Shown one piece after another: positions 25,205 to 34,478 of a stretch of 64,000 bases of DNA. The stretch is from assembly GCF_016907455.1 (NCBI RefSeq), contig NZ_JAFBCB010000001.1, positions 1,550,001 through 1,614,000 on the forward strand, in the 5' to 3' direction. The DNA is from Brachybacterium muris (lineage in GTDB: Bacteria > Actinomycetota > Actinomycetes > Actinomycetales > Dermabacteraceae). Below the pieces are notes generated by a model. That model did no database searches. It saw only the letters and a list, made by a program, of their open reading frames with translations, and was not told the DNA's origin. Each line of letters opens with the position of its first letter. The first letter of the stretch is position 1. The position numbers were made by a program, and so were the translations under genes.

Positions 25205-26230
25205 ATGCACGCCGAGCAGTCCGACACGCCCGAGGGGGGAGTGCCGCCGCAGCCCGAGCAACCGGAGAGCACCCCGCCTCCGGCCAGGCGGGAGCGGCCC
25301 ACCACCCCACACGGTGAGACCCCGTACTCACCGATGTCTCTGCTGCGCGCCCTCACCTCGAACCCGCTGGACGTGGAGGCCCTGCGCGGCACCGAGGACG
25401 GCCATGAGGACGAGGCCCCGGCCGACACCCGCCTCACCCGCACCCTGACGGTCGCGGCAGCAGTGGTGCTCGGTTTCGGTGTGGCGATCTCGGTGACCAA
25501 CCTGCGTGAGGCCGCCGCTCCGGAGAACAGTCCCCGTGCTCAGTTGCAGCAGCGGGTGCTGGAGTCCCGCACCCATGCTGATGAGCTCGAGACCCACCGC
25601 GAGGAGACCACGGAGAAGATCGCCGCTCTGCAGGAGCAGGTGCTGGAGAACGGTGACACCGGCGCTGCCGAGCGCGTGGCCGCGTACGAGCAGGCCACCG
25701 GCGCGGTCCCCATGAGCGGTCCGGGTGTGGTGCTCTCTCTCACCGACTCCGCCCCACTGCCTGCGGATCCGGGTACCACCGGCGGTGCAGTGAACCGGGT
25801 GACCGATGGGGATCTCCAGATCGCGGTCAACGGCCTGTGGGCCGCCGGTGCCGAGGCCGTGTCGATCAACGGCCAGCGCATAACCTCCACCAGCGCCATC
25901 CGCCGCGCCGGGGATGCGGTACTGGTGGACTTCCGGCCGCTGTCCCCGCCCTACCGGATCACCGCCCTGGGGGACAGCGAGGCCCTGCGCGCCGCCGTCG
26001 ACGACAGCGAGACCGGTACCTATCTGAACCAGTTGGCCAGCCGCTTCGGAATCCGGCAGTCCTGGGAGGCGGGGGAGGAGCTCACCGTTCCTGCCCGCAC
26101 CACCGCCACCCTGCGCGAGGCCTCCGGGGTGCAGGCCGAGCGCGGAGCCGTCCCCACGGATGAGCCCACCGCCGAAGGCTCCGGCACCGACGAACCGCCC
26201 ACGAACGATCCCGAGGGGGACAACTCATGA
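25205..26230 (+). CDS. DUF881 membrane-anchored protein
   Basis: 341 aa. Acidic/Pro-rich cytoplasmic N-terminus (about 75 residues), one membrane helix (LTVAAAVVLGFGVAISV), a coiled-coil of about 60 residues (HADELETHREETTEKIAALQ) and the extracytoplasmic DUF881 domain with AGAEAVSINGQRI. DUF881 proteins flank the small basic protein gene in most actinobacteria. Role unknown; location suggests envelope or division-related work (inference). Overlaps the next gene by 4 bp. Confidence 0.85.
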   Translation: MHAEQSDTPEGGVPPQPEQPESTPPPARRERPTTPHGETPYSPMSLLRALTSNPLDVEALRGTEDGHEDEAPADTRLTRTLTVAAAVVLGFGVAISVTNLREAAAPENSPRAQLQQRVLESRTHADELETHREETTEKIAALQEQVLENGDTGAAERVAAYEQATGAVPMSGPGVVLSLTDSAPLPADPGTTGGAVNRVTDGDLQIAVNGLWAAGAEAVSINGQRITSTSAIRRAGDAVLVDFRPLSPPYRITALGDSEALRAAVDDSETGTYLNQLASRFGIRQSWEAGEELTVPARTTATLREASGVQAERGAVPTDEPTAEGSGTDEPPTNDPEGDNS

Positions 26231-26559
26231 TCGCCATCATCGGATTGCTGCTCGGCGTGATCATCGGTGTGGTGGTCCAGCCCGATGTCCCGGTGTTCCT
26301 GCAGCCGTATCTGCCCATTGCCGTGGTGGCCGCACTGGACACCCTCGCCGGGGGCCTGCGGGCGGCCCTGGACGGCGCCTTCGACTCGCACGTGTTCATC
26401 ACCTCGTTCCTGTTCAACGTGGTGATCGCCGCGTTCCTGGTGTTCCTCGGGGACCAGCTCGGGGTGGGAGCACAGCTGTCCACCGCGGTGATCGTGGTGC
26501 TCGGCATCCGCATCTTCTCCAATGCCGCCGCGATCAGGCGACGGCTGTTCCGCTCATGA
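26227..26559 (+). CDS. sbp: Small basic protein, DUF1290
   Basis: 110-aa integral membrane protein with three hydrophobic segments (LLLGVIIGVVVQ; VFITSFLFNVVIAAFLVF; TAVIVVLGIRIFSNAA). It matches the Sbp/DUF1290 family found next to ftsZ in Firmicutes and between two DUF881 genes in Actinobacteria. 4-bp overlaps with both DUF881 genes. Confidence 0.88.
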   Translation: MIAIIGLLLGVIIGVVVQPDVPVFLQPYLPIAVVAALDTLAGGLRAALDGAFDSHVFITSFLFNVVIAAFLVFLGDQLGVGAQLSTAVIVVLGIRIFSNAAAIRRRLFRS

Positions 26560-27308
26560 CCGGCACCCGCACCCCCGAATCGCCCCGCGAGCAGCGACGG
26601 GCGTGGCGCAACCTGCGCGGAACACTGATGCCGCGCGCCAACTGGTCGCAAGTGATCGTGGGGCTGCTGTGCTTCCTGCTGGGCCTGTCGATCGTGGCGC
26701 AGGTGGGCCAGCGGGAGGAGGACTCCCTGCAGGGCGCCTCCCAGCAGGAGCTGCTGCGGCTGCTGGACGAGTCCGGTCGCCACGTGGACTCCCTGGAGGA
26801 CGAGAACGCCGAGCTCGACCGCACCCTGTCGACCCTGGAGGCCGGTCAGGAGGATGACGCCGCCGCGCAGAGTGCTGCGGCCGAGCGTCTCGAGGACCTC
26901 GAGATCCTTGCCGGCACCATCCCCGCCCACGGACGAGGCGTCCGGGTCACGATCGCGGACCCCACAGGGACTGTCTCCACCGGCACTGTGCTGGGAGTGG
27001 TGCAGGAACTGCGCAATGCCGGAGCCGAGGTCCTCCAGATCGGCCCGGTGCGGGTGGTGGCCTCGACCGCTATCACCACCTCGGCCGACGGCGGCATCGT
27101 GGTGGACGGCACCGTAGTGCCCTCGCCGTACGTGATCCGCGCCATCGGTGACCCCACCGTGATGGAGCCGGCGCTGAAGATCCCCGGCGGCGCAGCGGAC
27201 ACCGTCGCCTCCGCCGGTGGCACCTTCACCGTCCGGGTCGAGGACGAGGTGCAGATCGACGCGGTGAGGGAGTTGGCAGATCCCCAGCACGCGCGGGTGG
27301 TCAAGTGA
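26556..27308 (+). CDS. DUF881 membrane-anchored protein
   Basis: 250 aa from ATG 26556, which overlaps the sbp stop; a longer frame upstream is a shadow. Basic N-terminus, one membrane helix (VIVGLLCFLLGLSIVAQ), a coiled-coil (RLLDESGRHVDSLEDENAEL) and the DUF881 domain with VLQIGPVRVVAST. Paralogue of the 25.2-kb gene. Third gene of the sbp operon. Confidence 0.87.
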   Translation: MTGTRTPESPREQRRAWRNLRGTLMPRANWSQVIVGLLCFLLGLSIVAQVGQREEDSLQGASQQELLRLLDESGRHVDSLEDENAELDRTLSTLEAGQEDDAAAQSAAAERLEDLEILAGTIPAHGRGVRVTIADPTGTVSTGTVLGVVQELRNAGAEVLQIGPVRVVASTAITTSADGGIVVDGTVVPSPYVIRAIGDPTVMEPALKIPGGAADTVASAGGTFTVRVEDEVQIDAVRELADPQHARVVK

Positions 27309-27436
27309 TCGTCAAATCCTGACGGGGAGAGCTTGATTCGGCTCGCGATACCCCTCTCGACGTGCGAAGATGAGCGGGCGGCACCCGGTGCCAGAACCGT
27401 CCTCGGGCTGACCGCTGATCAGGGAAGGGGTGCACG

Positions 27437-27880
27437 GTGTCCGACAACACCGAGTGGAACGACAGGAACTTGGATCACACGTCGCAGTTGAGTGCGATCT
27501 CGCCCGTCGATCCGACCGATGACGTCGATCCGGGCATCTCCTCGCAGGATCGCGCCGCGATCGACAATCTCCCCCCGGACAGCGCCCTGCTGATCGTCCG
27601 CAAGGGCCCGAACATGGGTGCGCGCTTCCTATTGGACTCGGACACCACCGTGGCCGGTCGGCACCCCAACAGCGAGATCTTCCTGGACGATGTCACCGTC
27701 TCCCGCAAGCACGCAGCCTTCGTGCGCGACGGCAGCGGCTTCCTGGTGCGCGACCTGGGGTCCCTCAACGGCACCTACGTGAACCGTGAGCGGGTGGACG
27801 AAGTCCACCTCCAGCCCGGCCAGGACGTCCAGATCGGCAAGTACCGCCTCACGTACCACCCGTTCCACGGGAAGGCCTGA
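27437..27880 (+). CDS. garA: FHA-domain signalling protein, GarA/OdhI-like
   Basis: 147 aa. C-terminal FHA domain (about residues 50-140) with the phosphothreonine-binding signature: Gly-Arg-His in AGRHPNSEI, Ser-Arg-Lys-His in VSRKHAAF, then LGSLNGTYVN. GarA/OdhI proteins are phosphorylated by PknB/PknG on an N-terminal Thr-Thr motif and then inhibit 2-oxoglutarate dehydrogenase. The N-terminus here is Asp/Ser/Thr-rich but I do not see the canonical motif clearly, so the symbol is provisional. GTG start behind GGGAAGGGG. The genomic place next to ftsR is typical. Confidence 0.8.
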   Translation: MSDNTEWNDRNLDHTSQLSAISPVDPTDDVDPGISSQDRAAIDNLPPDSALLIVRKGPNMGARFLLDSDTTVAGRHPNSEIFLDDVTVSRKHAAFVRDGSGFLVRDLGSLNGTYVNRERVDEVHLQPGQDVQIGKYRLTYHPFHGKA

Positions 27881-27884
27881 CCCT

Positions 27885-28586
27885 GTGGCGGCCTCCGCAT
27901 CGCGCAGGCCGAGCTCGAGTGCCGCACGGCTGAGCATCGGCCAGGTGCTCGAACTGCTGCGTGACGAGTTCCCGGATCTCGCGCACTCCAAGCTGCACTA
28001 CCTCGAGGCCGAGGGGCTGATAGCTCCAGAGCGCACAGGTTCCGGCTACCGCAAGTACTCACGGGACGATGTGGACCGGCTGCTGTTCGTCCTTCGTGCT
28101 CAGCGGGACCGGTTTTGGCCACTCAAGGTGATCAAGGAGCACCTGCTCGAGCACGGGGTGGACGCTGCGGCCAGTTCCACGGTGACCTCGATCGCCTCGA
28201 GGCCCGGCCCCTCCGCACAGATCCAGGCGGTGCGCCTGGACCGCCGGGGCCTCGCCCTGCAGGCGAAGGTGGACGAGGACTTCATCACCGAGCTGGAGCA
28301 GTACGGACTGCTGGCCGACGGCCTGCTGTTCTACGGTGCCGCAGAGCTGGAGATCACCAACGCTGCACGTCAGCTGGCCGAGGTGGGCCTGCATCCGCGG
28401 CACCTGGTGATGCTGCGCACCTCCGCCGAGCGTGAGGCGCACATGATCAACTCCATCGCCCGGCCGCTGTCCCGGCCCCGGGACGCCGCAGCCCGCGGGG
28501 GAGCGGAGGATCTTGCACGGGACCTGGGGGAGTCGATGATCGGCCTGCACAGCGCCCTGCTGCGCTCGAAGCTGCGCGAGCGCTGA
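27885..28586 (+). CDS. ftsR: MerR-family cell-division regulator FtsR
   Basis: 233 aa from a GTG 4 bp after the FHA gene stop. N-terminal MerR-type HTH beginning LSIGQVLELLRDEFPDLAHS and continuing LHYLEAEGLIAPERTGSGYR. The C-terminal two thirds have no metal or drug-binding cysteines, as in FtsR of Corynebacterium, an activator of ftsZ. Position between the FHA gene and a second MerR gene supports the name. Confidence 0.85.
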   Translation: MAASASRRPSSSAARLSIGQVLELLRDEFPDLAHSKLHYLEAEGLIAPERTGSGYRKYSRDDVDRLLFVLRAQRDRFWPLKVIKEHLLEHGVDAAASSTVTSIASRPGPSAQIQAVRLDRRGLALQAKVDEDFITELEQYGLLADGLLFYGAAELEITNAARQLAEVGLHPRHLVMLRTSAEREAHMINSIARPLSRPRDAAARGGAEDLARDLGESMIGLHSALLRSKLRER

Positions 28587-28723
28587 GTCCCCGCCCCCAC
28601 CACCGGACCGTCACCGAGCCGTGACCTGGATCCGGCGCGTTGCTATCGGCGAACACTCAGGACGCGCTACCCTGGCGGGGTGCTCCTCTCCTTCCCCGAC
28701 AGGAGCCTGATCCGGAGGTCAAT

Positions 28724-29308
28724 GTGAACGCCAGCCGAGGCGATGATCGCACCGCACAATCCACGGTGCCCGCCGAACCCGCTCAGGGAGTGCTGTTCGA
28801 CGAGGTCGTCGACGTGCCCGGCGAGCTCGGGTACCGCGGTCCCGCCGCCTGCAAGGCCGCCGGCATCACCTACCGCCAGCTGGACTACTGGGCCCGCACC
28901 GGCCTGGTCGAGCCCTCCGTGCGCGCCGCCTCCGGCTCCGGCAGCCAGCGCCTGTACGGCTTCCGTGACGTGCTGGTGCTCAAGGTCGTCAAGCGCCTGC
29001 TCGACACCGGCGTCTCCCTCCAGCAGATCCGGGTGGCCGTCGCGGCCCTGCGTGAGCGCGGCATCGACGACCTCGCCGAGATCACCCTGATGAGCGATGG
29101 CGCCTCGGTGTACGAGTGCACCTCCGCCGAGGACGTCTTTGACCTGGTCCAGGGTGGCCAGGGCGTGTTCGGCATCGCCGTGGGCCGCGTATGGCGCGAG
29201 GTCGAGACCGAACTGGCCGTGCTTCCCAGCGTCGATCCGGCCGACGACGCCACCCTTGCCCTGCAGGACGAGCTGGCGGCCCGCCGCCGCTCCCGCCAGG
29301 CCGGTTGA
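28724..29308 (+). CDS. MerR-family transcriptional regulator
   Basis: 194 aa from GTG 28724 behind GGAGG. MerR HTH with YRGPAACKAAGITYRQLDYW and GSGSQRLYGFRDV, then a helical linker (LLDTGVSLQQIRVAVAALRE) and a C-terminal domain (SDGASVYECTSAEDVFDLVQ) characteristic of the conserved actinobacterial MerR next to ftsR. Effector unknown. It ends before a terminator. Confidence 0.87.
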   Translation: MNASRGDDRTAQSTVPAEPAQGVLFDEVVDVPGELGYRGPAACKAAGITYRQLDYWARTGLVEPSVRAASGSGSQRLYGFRDVLVLKVVKRLLDTGVSLQQIRVAVAALRERGIDDLAEITLMSDGASVYECTSAEDVFDLVQGGQGVFGIAVGRVWREVETELAVLPSVDPADDATLALQDELAARRRSRQAG

Positions 29309-29360
29309 GGAACCCCCACCGCATCATCGGCCGCGCCACCGCGCCGAGTCACCACACGAG

Positions 29361-29393
29361 AACGGCGAGCCCGGGGGAAGGGGACTCGCCGTT
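29361..29393 (+). terminator. Rho-independent terminator
   Basis: Stem AACGGCGAG (29361-29369) and CTCGCCGTT (29385-29393), loop of 15 bases rich in G, followed by TCTTGCT. Ends the MerR transcript just before the convergent parA-like gene. Confidence 0.85.
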
Positions 29394-29418
29394 TCTTGCT
29401 GTCAGCGGGGAATCGAGA

Positions 29419-30210
29419 TCAGGAGAGCTGACGTGAGTCCAGCACGGTGCGCAGCAGGGCATCGAAGTCCTCGGTGAGGCGCTTGCCGGAGGCACCCTCG
29501 TAGCGGTGCAGCGGCACCGCGCCACCCTGGGCCTGCTGCAGCCCCACGCGCTCCTCGATCACCGGCTCGAGCACGATGTCGCCGAACAGGTCCCGCAGCT
29601 CGGCGAGCCGGTACTGGTGCTCCACCGAACGAGGCCGGTAGCGATTGACCACCAGGCCCAGCGGGATCAGACGGGGCGCGAGGTCCTCCTCGCGCATCTC
29701 GGCCGCGAGCTTCAGCGCACGGTCCGCGGCGGTCACGGCGAAGAAGCCGGGCTCGGCCACCACCAGGGACCTGTCCGAAGCGGCCAGCGCCGTCTGGGTG
29801 AGCCCGTTCAGCGAGGGCGGGCAGTCGATCAGCACCAGGTCGTACTGGTGGGTCCGCTTGTCCAGTGCATCCCGCAGGCGCCGCAGCTCGCGCGGGGAGG
29901 GGGAGGGGGAGTCCATCATCGAGGAGCGGGCAGAGCCCGGGATCACGTCCAGATGGGAGCTCTCGCCCTTCGACCACGGGGTGGGGCGGATCGCGCGGTC
30001 CACCGTCTCGGTGCGCGGGGAGGTGAGCACCTCGGCCACGTCGGGGCCGGTGGCGGGCTCGCCCAGCAGCCCCAGGGTGGTGTCACCCTGGGGGTCCAGG
30101 TCGATCACCAGCGTGTTGACGCCCTGGTGGAGGGCAGCGGACGCCAGGCCGAGCGTCACGGAGGTCTTGCCGACGCCGCCCTTGAGGGAACACACACTCA
30201 CGATGAACAC
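29419..30210 (-). CDS. ParA/MinD-family ATPase
   Basis: 263 aa. Deviant Walker A KGGVGKT at residues 10-16, Walker A' VIDLDPQGDTT and Walker B VLIDCPPSLNG. Full-length ParA-type ATPase with no ParB or centromere site nearby, so it is likely an orphan used for positioning or an actinobacteria-specific process, not the chromosomal parAB pair. Monocistronic. Confidence 0.9.
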   Translation of the reverse strand: MFIVSVCSLKGGVGKTSVTLGLASAALHQGVNTLVIDLDPQGDTTLGLLGEPATGPDVAEVLTSPRTETVDRAIRPTPWSKGESSHLDVIPGSARSSMMDSPSPSPRELRRLRDALDKRTHQYDLVLIDCPPSLNGLTQTALAASDRSLVVAEPGFFAVTAADRALKLAAEMREEDLAPRLIPLGLVVNRYRPRSVEHQYRLAELRDLFGDIVLEPVIEERVGLQQAQGGAVPLHRYEGASGKRLTEDFDALLRTVLDSRQLS

Positions 30211-30327
30211 GCCCCGCAGTCTACCGACCGCCCGGGCCCGATCCTGTGCACCCGGGGCGATAGCCTGCTACGACCGCGTCACCCCGGCGCCGCACCCGTA
30301 CGAATCGCCTGCCCCGAGGAGTCCTGC

Positions 30328-31359
30328 ATGTCCGAGATCGAGCATCAGCTGGTCCTGGAGGTGCTCGAGGGCTGCGCCGGCAGCGCCCGCACCGAGGCGG
30401 CCCGCCTGGGTCCCGTCGGCACCGTCTCGCCCACCGAGCTGCTGCTTTCCACCTGCGATCTCGACGCGGTGCGGAACCTGCGCCGTGTGGTCTCCGCATA
30501 CACGACGGTGACGGTGCCTGCCCGCAGGCCACGGGAGCTGTTGGAGACCTCCGTGATGCAGCAGGTGGGCTCCCTCATCGAGGATCTCGGCAGGCAGCGG
30601 CCCCGCCAGCGTTTCCACGGACTGCGCCTGGCCGCCGCCGGCTCCGACACGGCCGATATGCAGCGCATCGCCGAGTCCGTCGCCGAGCTGGCCCAGGTCC
30701 CTGTCGACGAGGAGGGTGACCTGCTGCTGCGGGTGCGGCGTGGTGCAGCCGGTGCGGGGGAGAGCTGGCAGCTGATGCTGCGCACCACCCCGAGACCGCT
30801 GGCAACCCGCGCCTGGCGCACCGTGAACTATCCCGGCGCGGTCAACGGCACCATCGCCGCCACGGTGCTGGACCTGATGGAGATCAGCGCCGAGGACGAA
30901 CTGCTGGACATGACCTGCGGCTCGGGTACCTTCCTGGTCGAACAGCTGCACGAGGTGGCCCCTGCCCGCGCCGTCGGCATCGACGCGGATCCGACCGCGA
31001 TCGAAGCAGCCCAGGCCCATCAGCGCGGCGCCCGCCGCAAGGGAAGGATCGACTGGGTGGTGGGGGACGTGCTCACCGAGCCGCTCGAGCCCGGTTTCAC
31101 CCGGATCCTCACCAACCCGCCGTGGGGAACGCTGCACGGCGAGCACGGCACCAACGAGCAGCTGCACACCGACCTGCTGCGACGGGCCTCCCAGCTCGCT
31201 GCGCCGGGTGCCCGGTTGGGGGTCCTCACCCACGAGATCCGCCGCATGCACCAGGTGCTCGAGGCGCAGACCGGCGCTGATGGCGCATGGAAGCTCGAGA
31301 AGGAGCACCGCTTCTTCCAGAAGGGCCACCACCCCCGGCTGTTCCTGCTGCGGCGGTGA
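30328..31359 (+). CDS. RNA methyltransferase-like protein (TrmN/RlmL-type)
   Basis: 343 aa from ATG 30328. N-terminal half THUMP-like; C-terminal class I methyltransferase with motif I LLDMTCGSGTFL near residue 193, acidic GIDADPTA, and catalytic NPPWG near residue 263. The NPPW motif marks N-methylation of guanine or adenine in tRNA/rRNA (TrmN/Trm14-like). Divergent from the ParA gene, about 117 bp apart. Confidence 0.8.
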   Translation: MSEIEHQLVLEVLEGCAGSARTEAARLGPVGTVSPTELLLSTCDLDAVRNLRRVVSAYTTVTVPARRPRELLETSVMQQVGSLIEDLGRQRPRQRFHGLRLAAAGSDTADMQRIAESVAELAQVPVDEEGDLLLRVRRGAAGAGESWQLMLRTTPRPLATRAWRTVNYPGAVNGTIAATVLDLMEISAEDELLDMTCGSGTFLVEQLHEVAPARAVGIDADPTAIEAAQAHQRGARRKGRIDWVVGDVLTEPLEPGFTRILTNPPWGTLHGEHGTNEQLHTDLLRRASQLAAPGARLGVLTHEIRRMHQVLEAQTGADGAWKLEKEHRFFQKGHHPRLFLLRR

Positions 31360-31416
31360 GCCGAGGGCTGTCCGGGCCCCGAGCTCCGGGCTCCGGCGTT
31401 CGGGTGGGGGTCGGGC

Positions 31417-32064
31417 TCAGACGCCGCGCTTGGCGTTCTCCAGTGCCCGGATGGCGGAGTCCTCGCCCTGCACGCTCACCTGAGCGTCGTCCCGACCGAA
31501 CGTCCACAGCACCAGCTCCGAAGGGTTGCCCTGCACGGAGACCGCACCGCGAGAGCTCTTCTTCGCGGGGATCCGGATGGATCCCTGCGGGGACATCAGG
31601 GTGATCTCCACATCGGCGCGCACCAGCATCCTGCCCATCCGCTTCAGGGCCGCGAACAGCTCGGCCTGATCCTCGGCGGAGAGCGTGCGCGGCTCCCAGT
31701 CGGGCTGGGCTCGGCGCACGTCCTCGTGGTGGATGTAGTACTCGATAGTGTTCATCAGCCCGTCCAGCACCCGCACCGGGGACAGCTTCTGCGGCCCGGA
31801 GCGGAACTTCTCCACCCGATCGGCCCAGGGGAGCGCCCGCAGCCCCTCCAGCCCTTCCTGCGCCTTGCGTGCCAGCGGCGGCACCGGGAGCTTCGGCCCG
31901 ATCATGAGGTCGGGTCGCTGCTCGCGCAGAAGCAGGTGCTCGAGCAGGTCGGCGGCCTCCCATCCGGGCAGGACGGTGGGGGCGGTAGGACCACCGGCCT
32001 CGAGTGCGTCGGCCAGGGCCGCCCGCTCGCGCTGGACCAGGGAGACTGCTCGTGTGTCGCTCAT
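31417..32064 (-). CDS. TIGR03085-family (DinB-like) protein
   Basis: 215 aa from ATG 32064 (Met-Ser-Asp-Thr-Arg); earlier in-frame starts have no ribosome site. Four-helix DinB/mycothiol-maleylpyruvate-isomerase-like fold, with candidate metal ligands His in LLEHLLLRE and HHED in YYIHHEDVRRA. Common in actinobacteria and often tied to mycothiol-dependent chemistry; substrate unknown. Confidence 0.8.
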   Translation of the reverse strand: MSDTRAVSLVQRERAALADALEAGGPTAPTVLPGWEAADLLEHLLLREQRPDLMIGPKLPVPPLARKAQEGLEGLRALPWADRVEKFRSGPQKLSPVRVLDGLMNTIEYYIHHEDVRRAQPDWEPRTLSAEDQAELFAALKRMGRMLVRADVEITLMSPQGSIRIPAKKSSRGAVSVQGNPSELVLWTFGRDDAQVSVQGEDSAIRALENAKRGV

Positions 32065-32122
32065 GTCACCCATCCTAGGGACCGCACCCTGTGCCCACCC
32101 CGACATCGCATGACCACACGAC

Positions 32123-32158
32123 CTCGCCCAGCACCTGGGGATCCGGGTGCTGGGCGAG
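32123..32158. terminator. Hairpin between opposing operon ends
   Basis: 12-bp perfect stem CTCGCCCAGCAC / GTGCTGGGCGAG with a 12-base loop, 30 bp beyond the stop of the isomerase operon. Likely ends that operon. Confidence 0.8.
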
Positions 32159-32188
32159 GGGAGCGGTGCGGGGAACTGACCCGCGCCC

Positions 32189-33187
32189 TCAGCTCTGGTT
32201 GCTGAAGGCGTCGTCGAAGGAGGTCTCCGAGACGGGGTAGTCCAGGGTGCGCAGGTGCTCCAGCGCCTCCTTGGCGCCGTGCAGGCGATCCATGCCGGCG
32301 TCCTCCCATTCGATGGAGATGGGGCCGTCGTAGCCGATGGACCGCAGCGCCCGGAAGCAGGCGTCCCACGGCACGTCGCCCCGTCCGAAGGAGACGAAGT
32401 CCCAGCCGCGCCGGGGGTCGCCCCACGGCAGGTGGGACCCCAGTCGGGTGTTGCGGCCAGTGGTGCGCACCCGGATGTCCTTGCAGTCCACGTGGTAGAT
32501 GCGGTCGGCGAAGTCGGTGATGAAGGAGACCGGGTCGATCTCCTGCCACATGAAGTGGGAGGGATCCCAGTTCAGGCCGAACGCCTCGCGGTGACCGATG
32601 GCCTCCAGTGTGCGCTTGGTGGTCCAGTAGTCGTAGGCGATCTCGGAGGGGTGCACCTCGTGGGCGAACCGCACGCCGCACTCGTCGAACACATCCAGGA
32701 TCGGGTTCCAGCGGTCGGCGAAGTCCTGGTAACCGGCGTCGATCACGTCCTGCCCCACCGGCGGGAACATCGCCACGTACTGCCAGATCTTGGAGCCGGT
32801 GAAGCCGATGACGGTCTTCACGCCCATCTTCTGCGCCAGGCGGGCGGCGTCCTTCATGTCCTCGGCGGCGCGCCGGCGCACACCCTCAGGTTCACCGTCG
32901 CCCCAGATGCGCTTGGGGAGGATCGCCTCATGGCGGAAGTCGATCGGGTCGTCGCAGATCGCCTGACCGCCCAGGTGGTGGGAGATCGCCCAGCACTTCA
33001 GTCTGTGCTTCTCCAGGATCCCCAGGCGCTCGGCGACGTACTCCTCGTCGTCCCAGCGGGAGGCGTCCAGGTGTTCGCCGGAGATCGCGATCTCCAGGCC
33101 GTCGTAGCCCCAGCCGGCTGCGAGCTCGGCGACCTCGTCGAGGGTGAGATCGGCCCACTGGCCGGTGAACAGGGTGTGCTGTGCCAT
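32189..33187 (-). CDS. Sugar phosphate isomerase/epimerase (AP-endonuclease-2 fold)
   Basis: 332-aa TIM-barrel protein of the xylose-isomerase-like/IolE-IolI group. Metal ligands are suggested by Glu in GLEIAISGEH, Glu/His in HEVHPSEIAYDYW, Asp-Pro-Ser-His in NWDPSHFMWQ, His-Val-Asp-Cys-Lys and the final Glu in SIEWEDAGMD. Last gene of a four-gene minus-strand operon with two Gfo/Idh/MocA dehydrogenases and a second isomerase, a set used to oxidise and epimerise sugars or inositols. Start ATG 33187 behind AAGGAGCAGC. Confidence 0.88.
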   Translation of the reverse strand: MAQHTLFTGQWADLTLDEVAELAAGWGYDGLEIAISGEHLDASRWDDEEYVAERLGILEKHRLKCWAISHHLGGQAICDDPIDFRHEAILPKRIWGDGEPEGVRRRAAEDMKDAARLAQKMGVKTVIGFTGSKIWQYVAMFPPVGQDVIDAGYQDFADRWNPILDVFDECGVRFAHEVHPSEIAYDYWTTKRTLEAIGHREAFGLNWDPSHFMWQEIDPVSFITDFADRIYHVDCKDIRVRTTGRNTRLGSHLPWGDPRRGWDFVSFGRGDVPWDACFRALRSIGYDGPISIEWEDAGMDRLHGAKEALEHLRTLDYPVSETSFDDAFSNQS

Positions 33188-33243
33188 GGTGCTGCTCCTT
33201 CAGGAAGGGTGTCGAGGGGTTCGAGGGGTCGTCGTGCGGTCGC

Positions 33244-34422
33244 TCAGAGGGTGACGGTGGTGCCGTCTGCAGCGTCGGAGGCGATGATCGCGTCCAGCAC
33301 GCGCTGCAGGGCCAGGCCGTCGGCGAAGTCGGGGGAGAAGCCCGTGCCGTCGCCGGCTGCGCCACCGCTGTCGCGGATGGCGAGCAGCAGGTCGCGGGCC
33401 TGGTTGGTGAAGGCGTTCTCCCAGCCCAGCACGTGGCCCTGCGGCCACCACGCCTCGAGGTAGGGGTGCTCGGGCTCGGTGACCAGGATCCGGGTGAAGC
33501 CCTGCTCGGCGATGGGGGCGGTGGCGTCCAGGAACCACAGCTCGTTGGGGCTCTCCAGGTCGAACTTCAGGGCACCGGCGGTGCCGTACAGCTCGATCTG
33601 CAGGCGGTTCTTGGCGCCGGTGGCCATGCGGGAGACCTCCACGGAACCGACCGCACCGCCGTCGAGCTCGAGCGTGGCCCAGGCGGCGTCGTCCACGGTG
33701 ACCTGCTCGGTGCCGTCCTCCCCAGCACGCTCCGGGACCATGGTGGCCAGGCGTCCCCGCACAGCGGCGGTGCGCTGCCCTGTGAGCTCCTGGATCTGGT
33801 CGATGGCGTGGGAGCCGATGTCGCCCAGCGCCCCGGAGCCGGCGGTCTCCTTGCGCAGCCGCCAGGTCATGGGGGCGCCCTCGTCCACGAGCCAGTCCTG
33901 CAGGTAGCTGGCGCGGGCCTGACGGATGGAGCCCAGGCGCCCGTCGGCCACCAGCTGCTTGGCCAGAACCAGAGCCGGCACCCGCCGATAGGTGAAGCCC
34001 AGCGCCGCTACCTGCCCGCGGGCCTGGGCAGCCTTCGCCGCCTCCACCATGGCCTCCGCCTCGGCGGTGTCGTTGGCCAAAGGCTTCTCGCACAGCACGT
34101 GCTTGCCGGCCTCCAGCGCCGCGATCGCGATCTCGGCGTGGAGGAAGCCGGGGGTGCAGATGTCCACGATGTCCACGTCGTCGCGGGCAATCACCTCGCG
34201 CCAGTCGGTGGCGTGCTCCTCCCAGCCCAGGCGATCAGCTGCCTCGGAGACGGCCTGCTCGTCCCGACCCACGATGACCTTGCGGGCCACGTCCGGCACC
34301 TCGAAGGCCGCACCGACGGTGCGCCAGGCCTGGGAGTGGGCCCGACCCATGAAGGCATAGCCGATCAGGGCAACGCCGAGCGGGCGATCTGTCGGAGCTG
34401 CGGGGGCGGAAGGACTGGTCAC
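33244..34422 (-). CDS. Gfo/Idh/MocA-family oxidoreductase
   Basis: 392 aa. N-terminal Rossmann fold with Gly-Tyr-Ala-Phe-Met-Gly in place of the usual GxGxxG; the family signature CEKPLAND lies near residue 114, followed by the alpha/beta substrate domain containing DIGSHAIDQIQ with the catalytic His. NAD(P)-dependent dehydrogenase for a sugar or cyclitol; substrate not readable. Third gene in the isomerase operon (56 bp from both neighbours). Confidence 0.9.
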   Translation of the reverse strand: MTSPSAPAAPTDRPLGVALIGYAFMGRAHSQAWRTVGAAFEVPDVARKVIVGRDEQAVSEAADRLGWEEHATDWREVIARDDVDIVDICTPGFLHAEIAIAALEAGKHVLCEKPLANDTAEAEAMVEAAKAAQARGQVAALGFTYRRVPALVLAKQLVADGRLGSIRQARASYLQDWLVDEGAPMTWRLRKETAGSGALGDIGSHAIDQIQELTGQRTAAVRGRLATMVPERAGEDGTEQVTVDDAAWATLELDGGAVGSVEVSRMATGAKNRLQIELYGTAGALKFDLESPNELWFLDATAPIAEQGFTRILVTEPEHPYLEAWWPQGHVLGWENAFTNQARDLLLAIRDSGGAAGDGTGFSPDFADGLALQRVLDAIIASDAADGTTVTL

Positions 34423-34478
34423 AGGGTTCTCCTCGAAGTAGGCGGGCTGGGTAGCGGCGTGGGTGGGCCGCGCGTCGG

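Noticed and set aside
29419..30210. Chromosomal parAB partition locus
   Set aside because: No parB gene and no parS-like site nearby; orphan ParA-type ATPase.
29506..31359. Long plus-strand frame starting opposite the parA-like gene
   Set aside because: Only the part from ATG 30328 encodes a recognisable methyltransferase; the upstream part is antisense to the ATPase.
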